From positions 496,001 to 560,000 of the forward strand of contig JADKDD010000001.1 in assembly GCA_016718525.1 (NCBI GenBank): DNA of 64,000 nt, written 5' to 3'. This document shows, piece after piece, positions 25,300 through 33,884 of this stretch (position 1 is its first letter; every line of letters starts with the position of its first letter). The position numbers and the translations under genes were made by a program. Under the pieces are notes generated by a model, which saw nothing but the letters and a program-made list of their open reading frames with translations, had not been told where the DNA came from and searched no databases. This DNA comes from Rhodocyclaceae bacterium. GTDB taxonomy: Bacteria > Pseudomonadota > Gammaproteobacteria > Burkholderiales > Rhodocyclaceae.

Positions 25300-26337
25300 A
25301 TGACTTCTAGCACATCCCTTACCTATCGCGACGCCGGTGTGGACATTGACGCGGGCGATGCACTGGTTGAGCGAATCAAGCCGGCTGCGCGCCGCACAAT
25401 GCGTCCGGAAGTGCTGGCTGGAATCGGTGGATTTGGCGCCTTGTTTGAAATCTCGAAAAAATATCGGGAGCCGGTGTTGGTGGCCGGGACCGATGGCGTA
25501 GGAACCAAGTTGAAGTTAGCGTTCGAATGGAACCGGCACGATACGGTGGGCCAGGATCTGGTGGCGATGAGCGTAAATGACATTCTGGTTCAGGGCGCCG
25601 AGCCGTTGTTTTTTCTCGACTATTTCGCCTGCGGACGCCTCGATGTTGATACCGCGGCGACTGTTGTCGAGGGTATTGCCAAGGGCTGCGAACTGGCTGG
25701 TTGTGCGCTCATTGGCGGCGAGACCGCAGAGATGCCAAGTATGTATCCGGATGGCGAGTACGATTTGGCGGGTTTCGCGGTTGGTGCAGTGGAGAAATCA
25801 ACCATCATTGACGGCAAGACGATTCAACCGGGTGACGCGATACTTGGTCTGGCATCGTCGGGTGCCCACTCGAATGGCTATTCGCTGATCCGGAAAATAA
25901 TTGAACGAGCCGGCGCACGTGCGCCGCAAACGATCGGTGGAGTGCCGTTGCGCGATGCGGTGATGGCACCGACCCGTATCTATGTCAAATCTCTGCTTGC
26001 CTTGATTCAATCCCTGCCCGTAAAGGGCATGGCCCATATCACGGGTGGTGGTTTGACCGAAAATATTCCTCGCGTATTGCCGACATCTGTCACCGCAATT
26101 GTGGAACGCAAGACCTGGGAGCTTCCGCCACTGTTTCAGTGGCTGCAACAGGAAGGCCAAGTCGCCGATGCTGAAATGCACCGTGTTTTCAACTGCGGCA
26201 TCGGCATGGTGGTGATCGTTGCCGTTGAGGATGCGCAGCGTGCGAAAGAGATTCTGCAGTCGACTGGCGAAACGGTCTATCTAATTGGCAAAATTGCAGA
26301 GCGCATTGAGGGCCAAGCTCAGACTTTGGTCGTTTAA
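25300..26337 (+). CDS. purM: phosphoribosylformylglycinamidine cyclo-ligase
   Basis: 345 aa, standard length. It closes the imidazole ring to form AIR in step five of purine synthesis. Typical motifs: SLTYRDAGVDIDAGDALVER at the N-terminus, GTDGVGTKLKLAF (~67–79), the DLVAMSVNDILVQGAEPLFF signature (~86–105), GGETAEMPSMY and SGAHSNGYSLIRK. It is convergent with miaA. Upstream, a 160-bp gap to hda must hold both promoters. Confidence 0.96.
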   Translation: MTSSTSLTYRDAGVDIDAGDALVERIKPAARRTMRPEVLAGIGGFGALFEISKKYREPVLVAGTDGVGTKLKLAFEWNRHDTVGQDLVAMSVNDILVQGAEPLFFLDYFACGRLDVDTAATVVEGIAKGCELAGCALIGGETAEMPSMYPDGEYDLAGFAVGAVEKSTIIDGKTIQPGDAILGLASSGAHSNGYSLIRKIIERAGARAPQTIGGVPLRDAVMAPTRIYVKSLLALIQSLPVKGMAHITGGGLTENIPRVLPTSVTAIVERKTWELPPLFQWLQQEGQVADAEMHRVFNCGIGMVVIVAVEDAQRAKEILQSTGETVYLIGKIAERIEGQAQTLVV

Positions 26338-26366
26338 CTCACCGGAACTATTGGTCGAGCTTACTT

Positions 26367-27350
26367 TCAGGTTTGCTCGTTGTCCGCCAAAAATTGGCGG
26401 ACGCGCATTATCGCCGTCGCGTTTAGATGACTGTCAAATGGGTCCAGGTACTCCAGATTCGGTAGCGACTTCAACCAGGTAAGCTGGCGCTTGGCGAATT
26501 GACGGGTAGCAAAAATACCGCGATCACGTAGCTCAACTTTCGGTGTGTTTCCTTCGAGCACATCCCACACCTGGCGATAACCAACACAGCGCATCGATGG
26601 CAGGTCCGCATGGAGTGTGTACTTTTGACGCAGACCGATCACTTCATCCATTAACCCGCTGGCCAGCATCACATCGAAGCGTGTCGCAATTCGCTGATGA
26701 AGGCCGGCGCGATCAGTAGGCATGAGTGCCAGACCGAGGCAACGATACGGCAATGGAGCGGAGGTTTGCTGTTCAAAGAGATCCGAGACTGACTTGCCGC
26801 TGATTTTGATAATTTCAAGCGCACGCTGAATGCGTTGCGTATCCGTCGGCTTCAGACGCGCGGCAGTAATCGGGTCAAGCAGTGCCAGATCTGCATGCAA
26901 TGCCGGCCAACCGCGCTGGCTTGCGTCGAACTCAATGGTGGCACGAACGTCCGCGTCGGCCGAGGGAAGCGCCGCCAATCCTTCGCGCAGTGCCTTGATA
27001 TAGAGCATGGTGCCACCGACCAGTAGTGGTATGCGGCCGGCACTCGAAATATCCTGCATCGCAGCCAAGGCATCACTACAAAAGCGCGCAGCGGAATATC
27101 GTTCAATCGGGCTGATAAGATTGATCAGCCGGTGCGGGAACTCCGCTAAGGTAGCTTCGTCCGGCTTGGCGGTGCCGATATTCATATCGCGAAAAACCTG
27201 TGCCGAATCGACGCTGACGATTTCGCAGGGAAACTCGCGACAGAGCTGCATTGCCAACGCGGTCTTGCCGCTGGCAGTTGGCCCGATGACAAAAATCGCC
27301 GGCGGATGCTGGGACGAACTTTGTTTTTCGATATTGGTTGGTGTGGTCAT
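26367..27350 (-). CDS. miaA: tRNA dimethylallyltransferase
   Basis: 327 aa. It transfers an isopentenyl group to A37 of tRNAs reading UNN codons. The P-loop GPTASGKTALA is at residues ~23–33. SVDSAQVFRDMNIGTAKPD and the later PHRLINLISP, VGGTMLYIKAL and MRCVGYRQVW motifs are typical MiaA. The start overlaps the mutL stop by 4 bp, so the two genes form an operon as in many proteobacteria. Confidence 0.96.
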   Translation of the reverse strand: MTTPTNIEKQSSSQHPPAIFVIGPTASGKTALAMQLCREFPCEIVSVDSAQVFRDMNIGTAKPDEATLAEFPHRLINLISPIERYSAARFCSDALAAMQDISSAGRIPLLVGGTMLYIKALREGLAALPSADADVRATIEFDASQRGWPALHADLALLDPITAARLKPTDTQRIQRALEIIKISGKSVSDLFEQQTSAPLPYRCLGLALMPTDRAGLHQRIATRFDVMLASGLMDEVIGLRQKYTLHADLPSMRCVGYRQVWDVLEGNTPKVELRDRGIFATRQFAKRQLTWLKSLPNLEYLDPFDSHLNATAIMRVRQFLADNEQT

Positions 27351-29149
27351 CGGCCACGCATGAACATGCGGTCAAGATCACCCATTGAAAACTGTATCCA
27401 GGTTGGCCGGCCGTGGTTGCACTGATCTGCGCGTTCGGTGACTTCCATATCGCGCAAGAGAGCGTTCATCTCGGTGATGGTCAAGCTGCGATTGGCGCGC
27501 ACCGCGCCGTGGCAAGCCATGGTGCCCAGGAGCTCGTTGCGTTGAGTTTCAACTACGCGACTGGCTGGGTGATTGGCCAAATCCTTGAGCAAACTCCTGA
27601 CCAATTCAACAATATCGCCACCTGCAAGCAGGGCAGGTACGCTGCGCACTCCCAACTGACGAGGTCCGGCAGCGGAAATTTCAAAACCCAGTTGAGTAAA
27701 ACTCTCTTGATGGTCCTCGACCGTGGCAAGTTCGGTGCTATTGGCAGATAGCAGTATCGGTACGAGCAGGCGTTGAATTGCCGGCGGTCCGGCATCGATG
27801 GTGGTTTTCAGTCGCTCATAGAGGATGCGTTCATGCGCTGCATGCATATCGACGATGATCAAACCTTGCGCATTTTGTGCGAGGACATAGACACCGCCGA
27901 CTTGACCCAATGCGTAGCCTAGACCGTTGGCCTGATGTGTTGTGGTTGCAGTCCCGCCAGTTGGTGCTGGTGGGACGCCGTCATTGACGCTTGCAAATGC
28001 GGCGCGGGCAAAATCCAGATAGGGACGTGTCGCCGCCTCACTGACTGCAAACGCGTTTTGCTGCCTGACCGGCCATGCCGTGTCGCGCATTTGTGTTGGC
28101 GGTGCAGTGTCGGATAACGGGAGATCAATCAGCGGAACCAAGGGTGCGGCCAGTGTCCGTTGCAGCGCATGAAAGACAAACTGGTGAATGCCACGTGAAT
28201 CGCGAAACCGGACTTCGGTTTTGGCCGGGTGGACGTTGACGTCGACCCCGGCCGGATCAAGATCAAGAAACAGCGCGTAAGCCGGTTGTCGCGCACCATG
28301 CAGAATATCGGCCCAGGCTTGACGCGCGGCGTGTGAAAGCAGTTTGTCGCGAACAAATCGGCCGTTAACAAAGAAAAACTGTTCGTCTCTTCCGGCGCGA
28401 GAATATGCCGGCAGCGCGGCCAGGCCACGTAAGCGGAGTGGTCCGGCAGTAACGTCAAGCGGGCGCGCGTGCGGGAAAAATTCCTCGCCAAGAATATCTC
28501 GTGCGCGTCGGGAAAACTGCAGTGAGGGCTCGGCGTTGGTGGAGTTCGCCGCCAGATGACGCTTGACGTTGCCGTTATGACACAAGGTAAAGCTGACATC
28601 GGGACGTGATAGCGCCATGCGGCAAAACACATCGTCGCAATGCGCCAGTTCGGTTGCTTCGGACTTCAAAAATTTTCTTCGCGCTGGCGTATTCCAGTAA
28701 AGGTCGGCAACCTCTATCGTCGTACCAACAGATTGCGCTGCCGGTTCAATTGCACCGCGGTCGCCGCCTTCACTGAAAATACGCCATGCGTGACTATCAC
28801 TCGACTGGCGGCTGGTAATTGTCACTCGCGCAACAGCCGCGATCGACGCCAAAGCTTCGCCGCGAAATCCGAAACTTGCGACACATTCCAAATCATCAAG
28901 GCTGGTGATCTTGCTGGTAGCGTGCCGCGCCAGTGCCAGCGCCAGCTCATCTTTCGGGATGCCATTGCCATTATCGACGACGCGAATCAGCCTGACTCCA
29001 CCTTCGCTTAGTTGCACATCGATGTCAGTCGCGCCTGCATCCAGGCTGTTTTCCATCAGTTCCTTAAGCACCGACGCCGGTCGTTCAACCACTTCTCCGG
29101 CGGCAATTTGACTGATCAACAAGTCTGGCAGCGGACGAATCGGGTGCAT
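27347..29149 (-). CDS. mutL: DNA mismatch repair protein MutL
   Basis: 600 aa. The GHKL ATPase N-terminus has ELMENSLDAGATDI (~31), VVDNGNGIP (~58) and ASFGFRGEALASI (~90). The C-terminal dimerisation part begins around residue 410 and has IIVDMHAAHERILYERLK, similar to the endonuclease motif of MutL proteins but with Met in place of the usual Gln. It also has ACHGAVRA and CNHGRPTW metal-ligand-like segments near the end. The variable linker (residues ~390–400) contains a copy of the dispersed repeat, read as NDGVPPAPTGG. First gene of a mutL–miaA operon. Confidence 0.95.
   Translation of the reverse strand: MHPIRPLPDLLISQIAAGEVVERPASVLKELMENSLDAGATDIDVQLSEGGVRLIRVVDNGNGIPKDELALALARHATSKITSLDDLECVASFGFRGEALASIAAVARVTITSRQSSDSHAWRIFSEGGDRGAIEPAAQSVGTTIEVADLYWNTPARRKFLKSEATELAHCDDVFCRMALSRPDVSFTLCHNGNVKRHLAANSTNAEPSLQFSRRARDILGEEFFPHARPLDVTAGPLRLRGLAALPAYSRAGRDEQFFFVNGRFVRDKLLSHAARQAWADILHGARQPAYALFLDLDPAGVDVNVHPAKTEVRFRDSRGIHQFVFHALQRTLAAPLVPLIDLPLSDTAPPTQMRDTAWPVRQQNAFAVSEAATRPYLDFARAAFASVNDGVPPAPTGGTATTTHQANGLGYALGQVGGVYVLAQNAQGLIIVDMHAAHERILYERLKTTIDAGPPAIQRLLVPILLSANSTELATVEDHQESFTQLGFEISAAGPRQLGVRSVPALLAGGDIVELVRSLLKDLANHPASRVVETQRNELLGTMACHGAVRANRSLTITEMNALLRDMEVTERADQCNHGRPTWIQFSMGDLDRMFMRGR
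27957..27985 (-). repeat. dispersed repeat, copy 2 (inside mutL)
   Basis: The minus strand reads AATGACGGCGTC then CCACCAGCACCAACTGG, a full match to the family. It is in frame in the MutL linker and adds about ten residues rich in Pro and Gly, in a region that tolerates length change. Confidence 0.75.
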
Positions 29150-29242
29150 TTGAAAATAGCCTTACTTAGCCTGCCTTTAAGGCGGTGCGGAATTATAGCT
29201 TCCGGTAAAATCGACTTCACTCAATGCTTGCCGGGCTGTCTA

Positions 29243-29896
29243 ATGGAATTCCTGTTTCAGTTCTTTGATTTTGTGGTGCATTTGGACGGCCATCTGGTAT
29301 CGCTATTCGCTGAATATGGGGTTTGGCTTTACGCGATTCTGTTCATCATCGTTTTCTGCGAAACAGGATTGGTGGTCACCCCGTTCTTGCCTGGCGACTC
29401 AATGCTCTTTCTGGCTGGAGCATTGGCCGCCAGCGAAGGTGCGTTTGATATCACCATTTTGATTCCAGTATTGCTGGCGGCGGCAATTCTGGGCGACAAC
29501 ACCAATTACTGGGTCGGTCGCTGGGTTGGTGCGCGCCTGCTCCGGTGGGGCGACACATCGCGATTTTTCAATCGTAAGGCGTTTGACATGACACACGCCT
29601 TTTACGAAAAGCACGGCGGAAAAACAATGTTGATTGCACGTTTCTTTCCATTCATACGCACCTTTGCGCCGTTCGTGGCCGGTATCGCCGTGATGCATTA
29701 CGGGCGCTACTTTTTGTACGATCTGGCCGGCGCCGTGTTATGGGTATTTTCAATGTGTTTGATGGGCTACTGGTTCGGCAACATTCCATGGGTAAAGGCA
29801 AACCTGTTACTTATTGTTGTACTGATGATTGCGATTCCAGGCTTGTTCGTGGTGTTCGGCTGGCTCCGTCATCGATTTGCCATGCAGGCAAGTTGA
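29243..29896 (+). CDS. DedA-family membrane protein
   Basis: ATG at 29243 is chosen; upstream frame would overlap mutL. 217 aa with four to six hydrophobic helices. Family motifs: ETGLVVTPFLPGDSMLFLAG (residues ~37–56), LGDNTNYWVGRWVG and the conserved RFFPFIRTFAPFVAGIAVMH. DedA proteins are inner-membrane proteins involved in envelope homeostasis, proton-motive-force-dependent lipid-carrier flipping and alkaline/peptide resistance. It is divergent from mutL, 93 bp away, and followed without a gap by a lipoprotein gene. Confidence 0.9.
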   Translation: MEFLFQFFDFVVHLDGHLVSLFAEYGVWLYAILFIIVFCETGLVVTPFLPGDSMLFLAGALAASEGAFDITILIPVLLAAAILGDNTNYWVGRWVGARLLRWGDTSRFFNRKAFDMTHAFYEKHGGKTMLIARFFPFIRTFAPFVAGIAVMHYGRYFLYDLAGAVLWVFSMCLMGYWFGNIPWVKANLLLIVVLMIAIPGLFVVFGWLRHRFAMQAS

Positions 29897-29911
29897 TTGT
29901 TTAAGCCGGGG

Positions 29912-30655
29912 ATGATCCCGCTGGGCCGCTGCGCATTTGTTTTGTTGTCTTTGCTGTTGGCGAGTTGCGCCAGAAACGTAGTGATTGACAAGTCATCAGG
30001 GCAGGAAGTGGTCAAAACATCGAGTAGCTTTGATCCCAAGCAGCTTGCCAAGTCGGATATTGATCGCGTCGCGGATACGTTCCGACGCGAACTGTTCGGC
30101 AATATCAGGGTATTGGCCGAGAAGTTATACCGGCGAAATCCTCGAGAATGGAAAAAGGGTGGCTACCAAAGCCTTGAAGTCGCATTGGACAAATTGCTTG
30201 ATCCGCGAACCGGGTGGCGGTCGGCCAGTTTGCGTGGAAAGCGCGGTACCGATGCAATTCTGTTGTCACTTCAAGTGGACTTTACCGGCGATCGCGTTGC
30301 CGCATTTATTAACGGCCTGGGTGGCATGTTGAATGCCGCATTTGATAACAAGACGGAGTTTTTTATGTTTGACAGCCTTGACGCGCAGTTGTTCTATAAC
30401 AGCGCGCGCAATGTGGAAATTGCCGCCTGGAAACTATCCAACGCCCGCGATGCGGCAGGAAATCTGTTGCTGCTCAGCAACGAAATTAACCAACCGCCGC
30501 TTGCTTCAAACCTGAGCATGGAGCGCGAGTTTGGCAAGATGGTCGGACATCTCGATCTAATCACAATACTGCTTGCCGATCGCAGCAATCGCAATATTTC
30601 GCGCGTTGTTCAGAGCATTACGACTGCAGTCTTCCTGCCGGTGCCAGGCTCATGA
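29912..30655 (+). CDS. predicted lipoprotein of unknown function
   Basis: ATG at 29912 gives a classic lipoprotein signal (MIPLGRCAFVLLSLLLASC, lipobox LASC); an in-frame TTG at 29897 is the alternative. About 247 aa. The mature part is helical with conserved-looking stretches (KSDIDRVADTFRRELFGNIR, LAEKLYRRNPREWKKGG) and no recognised catalytic motif. Its stop overlaps purN (ATGA), so it belongs to the run purN–DUF3108–rsmB downstream. Probably an envelope protein. Confidence 0.75.
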   Translation: MIPLGRCAFVLLSLLLASCARNVVIDKSSGQEVVKTSSSFDPKQLAKSDIDRVADTFRRELFGNIRVLAEKLYRRNPREWKKGGYQSLEVALDKLLDPRTGWRSASLRGKRGTDAILLSLQVDFTGDRVAAFINGLGGMLNAAFDNKTEFFMFDSLDAQLFYNSARNVEIAAWKLSNARDAAGNLLLLSNEINQPPLASNLSMEREFGKMVGHLDLITILLADRSNRNISRVVQSITTAVFLPVPGS

Positions 30656-31272
30656 GCAACGAGCCAATTTCATACTCCCGACGCTTTGTGATCCTGGTGT
30701 CCGGACGTGGCAGCAACATGATGGCGATACTGAAGCAATCGTCACCCGGTCAATGTGCTGCGGTCATTAGCAACAGGCCGGATGCCGGTGCGCTGGAGGT
30801 TGCGCGTTCACTGGGTATTGTCACCGTCGTGATTGATCATACCGAATTTGGCTCACGCGAATTGTTTGACCACGCTCTAGCCGAGGCAATCGATCGCTTC
30901 TCCCCGGATTTACTCGTCCTGGCCGGCTTTATGCGAATTCTTGGGACGTCTTTCGTCGATCACTTTGCCGGCCGAACCATCAACATTCACCCGTCACTGT
31001 TGCCGGCATTTCCAGGTGTCCGCACGCACGCGCGAGCCCTCGAAGCGGGCGTCAGCTACCACGGTTGCACGGTGCATATTGTGACCAGTGAGCTGGATGG
31101 TGGTCCTATCCTCGCCCAGGCTTCGGTGCCAGTATTTGCTGATGATGATGAGGCCACGCTGTCAAAACGTGTTCTCGAGCAAGAGCACCTGCTTTATCCC
31201 CGGGTGGTTCAAGACTGGCTCGCAGGAAAGTATGATGCCTTGCGAAAGTCCCTGTTAGTTAAGCAGACATGA
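30652..31272 (+). CDS. purN: phosphoribosylglycinamide formyltransferase
   Basis: 206 aa. It transfers a formyl group from 10-formyltetrahydrofolate to GAR in purine synthesis. Motifs: ILVSGRGSNMMAIL (phosphate binding, ~14–27), LAGFMRILGTSF, and NIHPSLLPAFPGVRTHARAL with the catalytic Asn-His pair and, further on, Asp in SELDGGPIL. It overlaps its neighbours on both sides by 4 bp. Confidence 0.96.
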   Translation: MSNEPISYSRRFVILVSGRGSNMMAILKQSSPGQCAAVISNRPDAGALEVARSLGIVTVVIDHTEFGSRELFDHALAEAIDRFSPDLLVLAGFMRILGTSFVDHFAGRTINIHPSLLPAFPGVRTHARALEAGVSYHGCTVHIVTSELDGGPILAQASVPVFADDDEATLSKRVLEQEHLLYPRVVQDWLAGKYDALRKSLLVKQT

Positions 31273-31979
31273 AGTTGCATCATCTAGTTGCTTGGGTTGC
31301 CGTGGCGCTACTGTTCCCGAATTTGTCGGCAGCAGAAGCTGGCGAGGGCGCCAGAAGTTCTCATCCATGGCCACGCGAAGGACATTTGAACTACTCCGTG
31401 ATGCGCGGCGATGGCGGATTCGTGGTCGGGCGCGCCACTGTCGAGTGGCATATTGAAGGCAAGACCTACGCACTGAAGAGCACTGTTGAGACAGCAGGAC
31501 TCGTTGCACTTTTCAAGTCATTCAAGGCGATTCAGGAAAGTCATGGCGAGGTGACGCCAAGCGGATTGCGACCATCCGTATTCGTTCAGGAACGTGGCAA
31601 AGGAACCGAAAAAGCGCAGTTCGACTGGCTTCGCGGAACCGTCAGGAATGGCGAAACTGAAGATCCGCTAGTCGCTGGAACACAGGATGTCTTGTCGGTC
31701 TACTACCAGTTGGCGCTGATGTCGCCGACGCGTGGTTTTGTAGAAATTCCGATTGCGACCGGCCGTAAGCTGGCACTGTACCGCTTCGAAGTGATTGCAA
31801 TGGAATTACTGACGACCGATGATGGTCCGCAGAAGACGGTGCACCTGCGTGCCAAAACCGGAAATGACACAATGGACCTTTGGCTTGCTCCGCAATTCAG
31901 CCCGCTGCCATTGCGGATAACCATCCTCGACAAGAAGGGTGATCTTTACGATCAGCGTGCAACACTCCTCTCGCGCTGA
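31269..31979 (+). CDS. DUF3108 periplasmic protein
   Basis: 236 aa with an N-terminal signal peptide (MKLHHLVAWVAVALLFPNLS, cut near AEA). The body matches the DUF3108 pattern: LNYSVMRGDGGFVVGRATVE, FVQERGKGTEKAQFDW, DVLSVYYQLALM and LWLAPQFSPLPLRITILDKK. The family is a beta-barrel-like periplasmic domain frequently found next to purN in betaproteobacteria; its role is unknown. It overlaps purN by 4 bp. Confidence 0.85.
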   Translation: MKLHHLVAWVAVALLFPNLSAAEAGEGARSSHPWPREGHLNYSVMRGDGGFVVGRATVEWHIEGKTYALKSTVETAGLVALFKSFKAIQESHGEVTPSGLRPSVFVQERGKGTEKAQFDWLRGTVRNGETEDPLVAGTQDVLSVYYQLALMSPTRGFVEIPIATGRKLALYRFEVIAMELLTTDDGPQKTVHLRAKTGNDTMDLWLAPQFSPLPLRITILDKKGDLYDQRATLLSR

Positions 31980-32014
31980 CAATCTCGAACGGCTATCCGT
32001 TGTACAACCACCCG

Positions 32015-33298
32015 ATGAATAAAACTCTGTCCAATGATGTTTCACTCGCCTTGCTCAACTCTGCTGTTGCGGCATTAACCTCGGCGCTTGAATTTTCTCA
32101 ACCTGCGGATGTCGCTTTATCCAATTTTTTCCGCGCACACAAAAGCGGGGCACGGGATCGCGCATTCATTGCGGAAGCGGTTTATGCGGTCATCCGCCGC
32201 AAACGTTCGCTTGAGCGTCTGGTCAGTGCCACTGGCACGAGCACCACACCACGATTTTTAATGCTCGCGGCCTTGACGCAGGTGTTGGGTTTTGGTGTCA
32301 GGCAACTCGATTCGGCATTGCGACCAGCCGAACGCCAATGGTTGGCAGACCTCAAGTCCGTAGTGTCGCCCGAGTATTCGCTGGCAGAACAACTCGATTT
32401 TCCCGACTGGCTTAGTGAAAGAATGAGTTCGCGGATGCCCGTGGCCGAATTGCTGTCATTGGCGACTGCGCTCAATACCTCCGCACCGTTGGATTTGCGG
32501 GTAAATATTTTGAAGGTCAACGCGAAAGCTGCACTGGCACAGCTTGTCGGCGAAAAACTGCCAGCTACGGCCTGTCCGTATTCCCCTTTTGGAATTCGCC
32601 TGGCGGGAAAACCTGCATTGCAGAAGCATGCGCTTTTTTTGAACGGCAGTATTGAAGTGCAGGACGAAGGTTCTCAGTTGCTGTGTCACTTGATGCAACC
32701 GCGGCGTGGCGAAATGGTGGTCGACTTTTGCGCTGGTGCCGGCGGCAAGACGCTCGCTTTGGGCGCGATGATGCGCTCAAGCGGCCGTTTATATGCTTTC
32801 GATACCGCTGAGCACCGCCTGGCGAAACTCAAGCCGAGAGCAGCTCGGGCCGGCCTATCGAACGTGCATCCCGCATGTATCGTCAACGAGAGCGATTTGC
32901 GGATCAAACGTCTCTCTGGAAAAATTGATCGGGTTCTGGTCGACGCGCCATGCTCGGGGCTCGGTACCTTACGTCGCAACCCCGATTTGAAGTGGCGTCA
33001 GACGCCGGCCAGCGTTGCCGAGCTTTGCGTAAAACAGCGTGACATTCTTCGGGCTGCGGCGCACATGCTTAAAGTTGGCGGGCGTCTGGTTTATGCAACT
33101 TGCAGCATATTGGACGAAGAGAACTCAGCGATTGTCAATGCGTTCCTGCTCGAGCACCCGAACTTTGTTCGCCTTTCTTCACGGAAAATATTGAAAGCAC
33201 AGGGGATCGAAATCGACTGTGGCGATGACCTGAGGTTGTTGCCGCATGTTCATGGCACGGATGGGTTTTACGCTGCCGTGCTGCAACGTCAAAGTTAG
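32015..33298 (+). CDS. RsmB/NOP-family RNA (cytosine-C5) methyltransferase
   Basis: ATG at 32015 is preferred over TTG 32000. 427 aa. An N-terminal NusB-like helical domain (~1–130) is followed by the SAM-dependent methyltransferase fold: VVDFCAGAGGKTLALGAMM, DRVLVDAPCSGLGTLRRNPD with the PC catalytic Cys, and VYATCSILDEEN with the second Cys. It methylates C5 of cytosine in rRNA using both cysteines. In this order it may be RsmB (16S C967) or a paralogue, so no symbol is given. Fourth gene of the purN-containing run. Confidence 0.88.
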   Translation: MNKTLSNDVSLALLNSAVAALTSALEFSQPADVALSNFFRAHKSGARDRAFIAEAVYAVIRRKRSLERLVSATGTSTTPRFLMLAALTQVLGFGVRQLDSALRPAERQWLADLKSVVSPEYSLAEQLDFPDWLSERMSSRMPVAELLSLATALNTSAPLDLRVNILKVNAKAALAQLVGEKLPATACPYSPFGIRLAGKPALQKHALFLNGSIEVQDEGSQLLCHLMQPRRGEMVVDFCAGAGGKTLALGAMMRSSGRLYAFDTAEHRLAKLKPRAARAGLSNVHPACIVNESDLRIKRLSGKIDRVLVDAPCSGLGTLRRNPDLKWRQTPASVAELCVKQRDILRAAAHMLKVGGRLVYATCSILDEENSAIVNAFLLEHPNFVRLSSRKILKAQGIEIDCGDDLRLLPHVHGTDGFYAAVLQRQS

Positions 33299-33302
33299 GC
33301 CA

Positions 33303-33884
33303 ATGAGATCGCTTGTCGTTTTGCTGTTGCTGGCCTGGAGTATTGCCGGTGCAAACATTGTCGTAGCGGAGCCACTTCCAGCACAAGGCAGCATAGAAGT
33401 CTTATTCACACCATGGGACGATGCGGAAGGTGCGGTGATTCGAGCAGTCACTGGTGCGCAACGTTCGATTCATGTTCAGACCTACCTGATTACCAGCTAT
33501 CCAATCGCTGCTGCGCTTCGTTCGGCACATGCTCGAGGGGTCGCCGTTCAAGTATTGGCCGATCGCGAAATGGCGATCAAGGGCACCAATTCGCAGTTAG
33601 GTGCGTTGGCAAGTGTCGGGATTCCAGTCTGGCTCGAAACCCGATATGCCGCGGCACATAACAAGGTAATCATCATTGATGCGCCAATAGAGGGAAGTGC
33701 AGCAGGAGGATTGGTGCCGGTGGTCATTACCGGTAGCTACAATTACACTTGGTCGGCGCAGGCGCGTAATGCCGAGAATTTGCTTCTCGTGAGAGGCAAT
33801 CTCGCTTTGACCAAAAAGTATCTGGACAACTGGCAGCGTCACCGCCTTGAGGCGCAGACGTGGGTAGACGAGGGATTGAAATGA
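33303..33884 (+). CDS. secreted phospholipase-D-like nuclease
   Basis: 193 aa, with a signal peptide MRSLVVLLLLAWSIAGANIV cut near VAEP. A single HKD motif: HNKVIIID (H-x-K-x4-D) followed by GSYNYTWSAQARNAEN. One-motif PLD proteins of this size (Nuc-like, PLDc_2) act as dimers on DNA or RNA in the periplasm. There is a ~14-residue Ala/Gly/Val-rich insert between the HKD motif and GSYNYT. It starts 5 bp after the methyltransferase stop and overlaps the next gene by 4 bp. Confidence 0.85.
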   Translation: MRSLVVLLLLAWSIAGANIVVAEPLPAQGSIEVLFTPWDDAEGAVIRAVTGAQRSIHVQTYLITSYPIAAALRSAHARGVAVQVLADREMAIKGTNSQLGALASVGIPVWLETRYAAAHNKVIIIDAPIEGSAAGGLVPVVITGSYNYTWSAQARNAENLLLVRGNLALTKKYLDNWQRHRLEAQTWVDEGLK

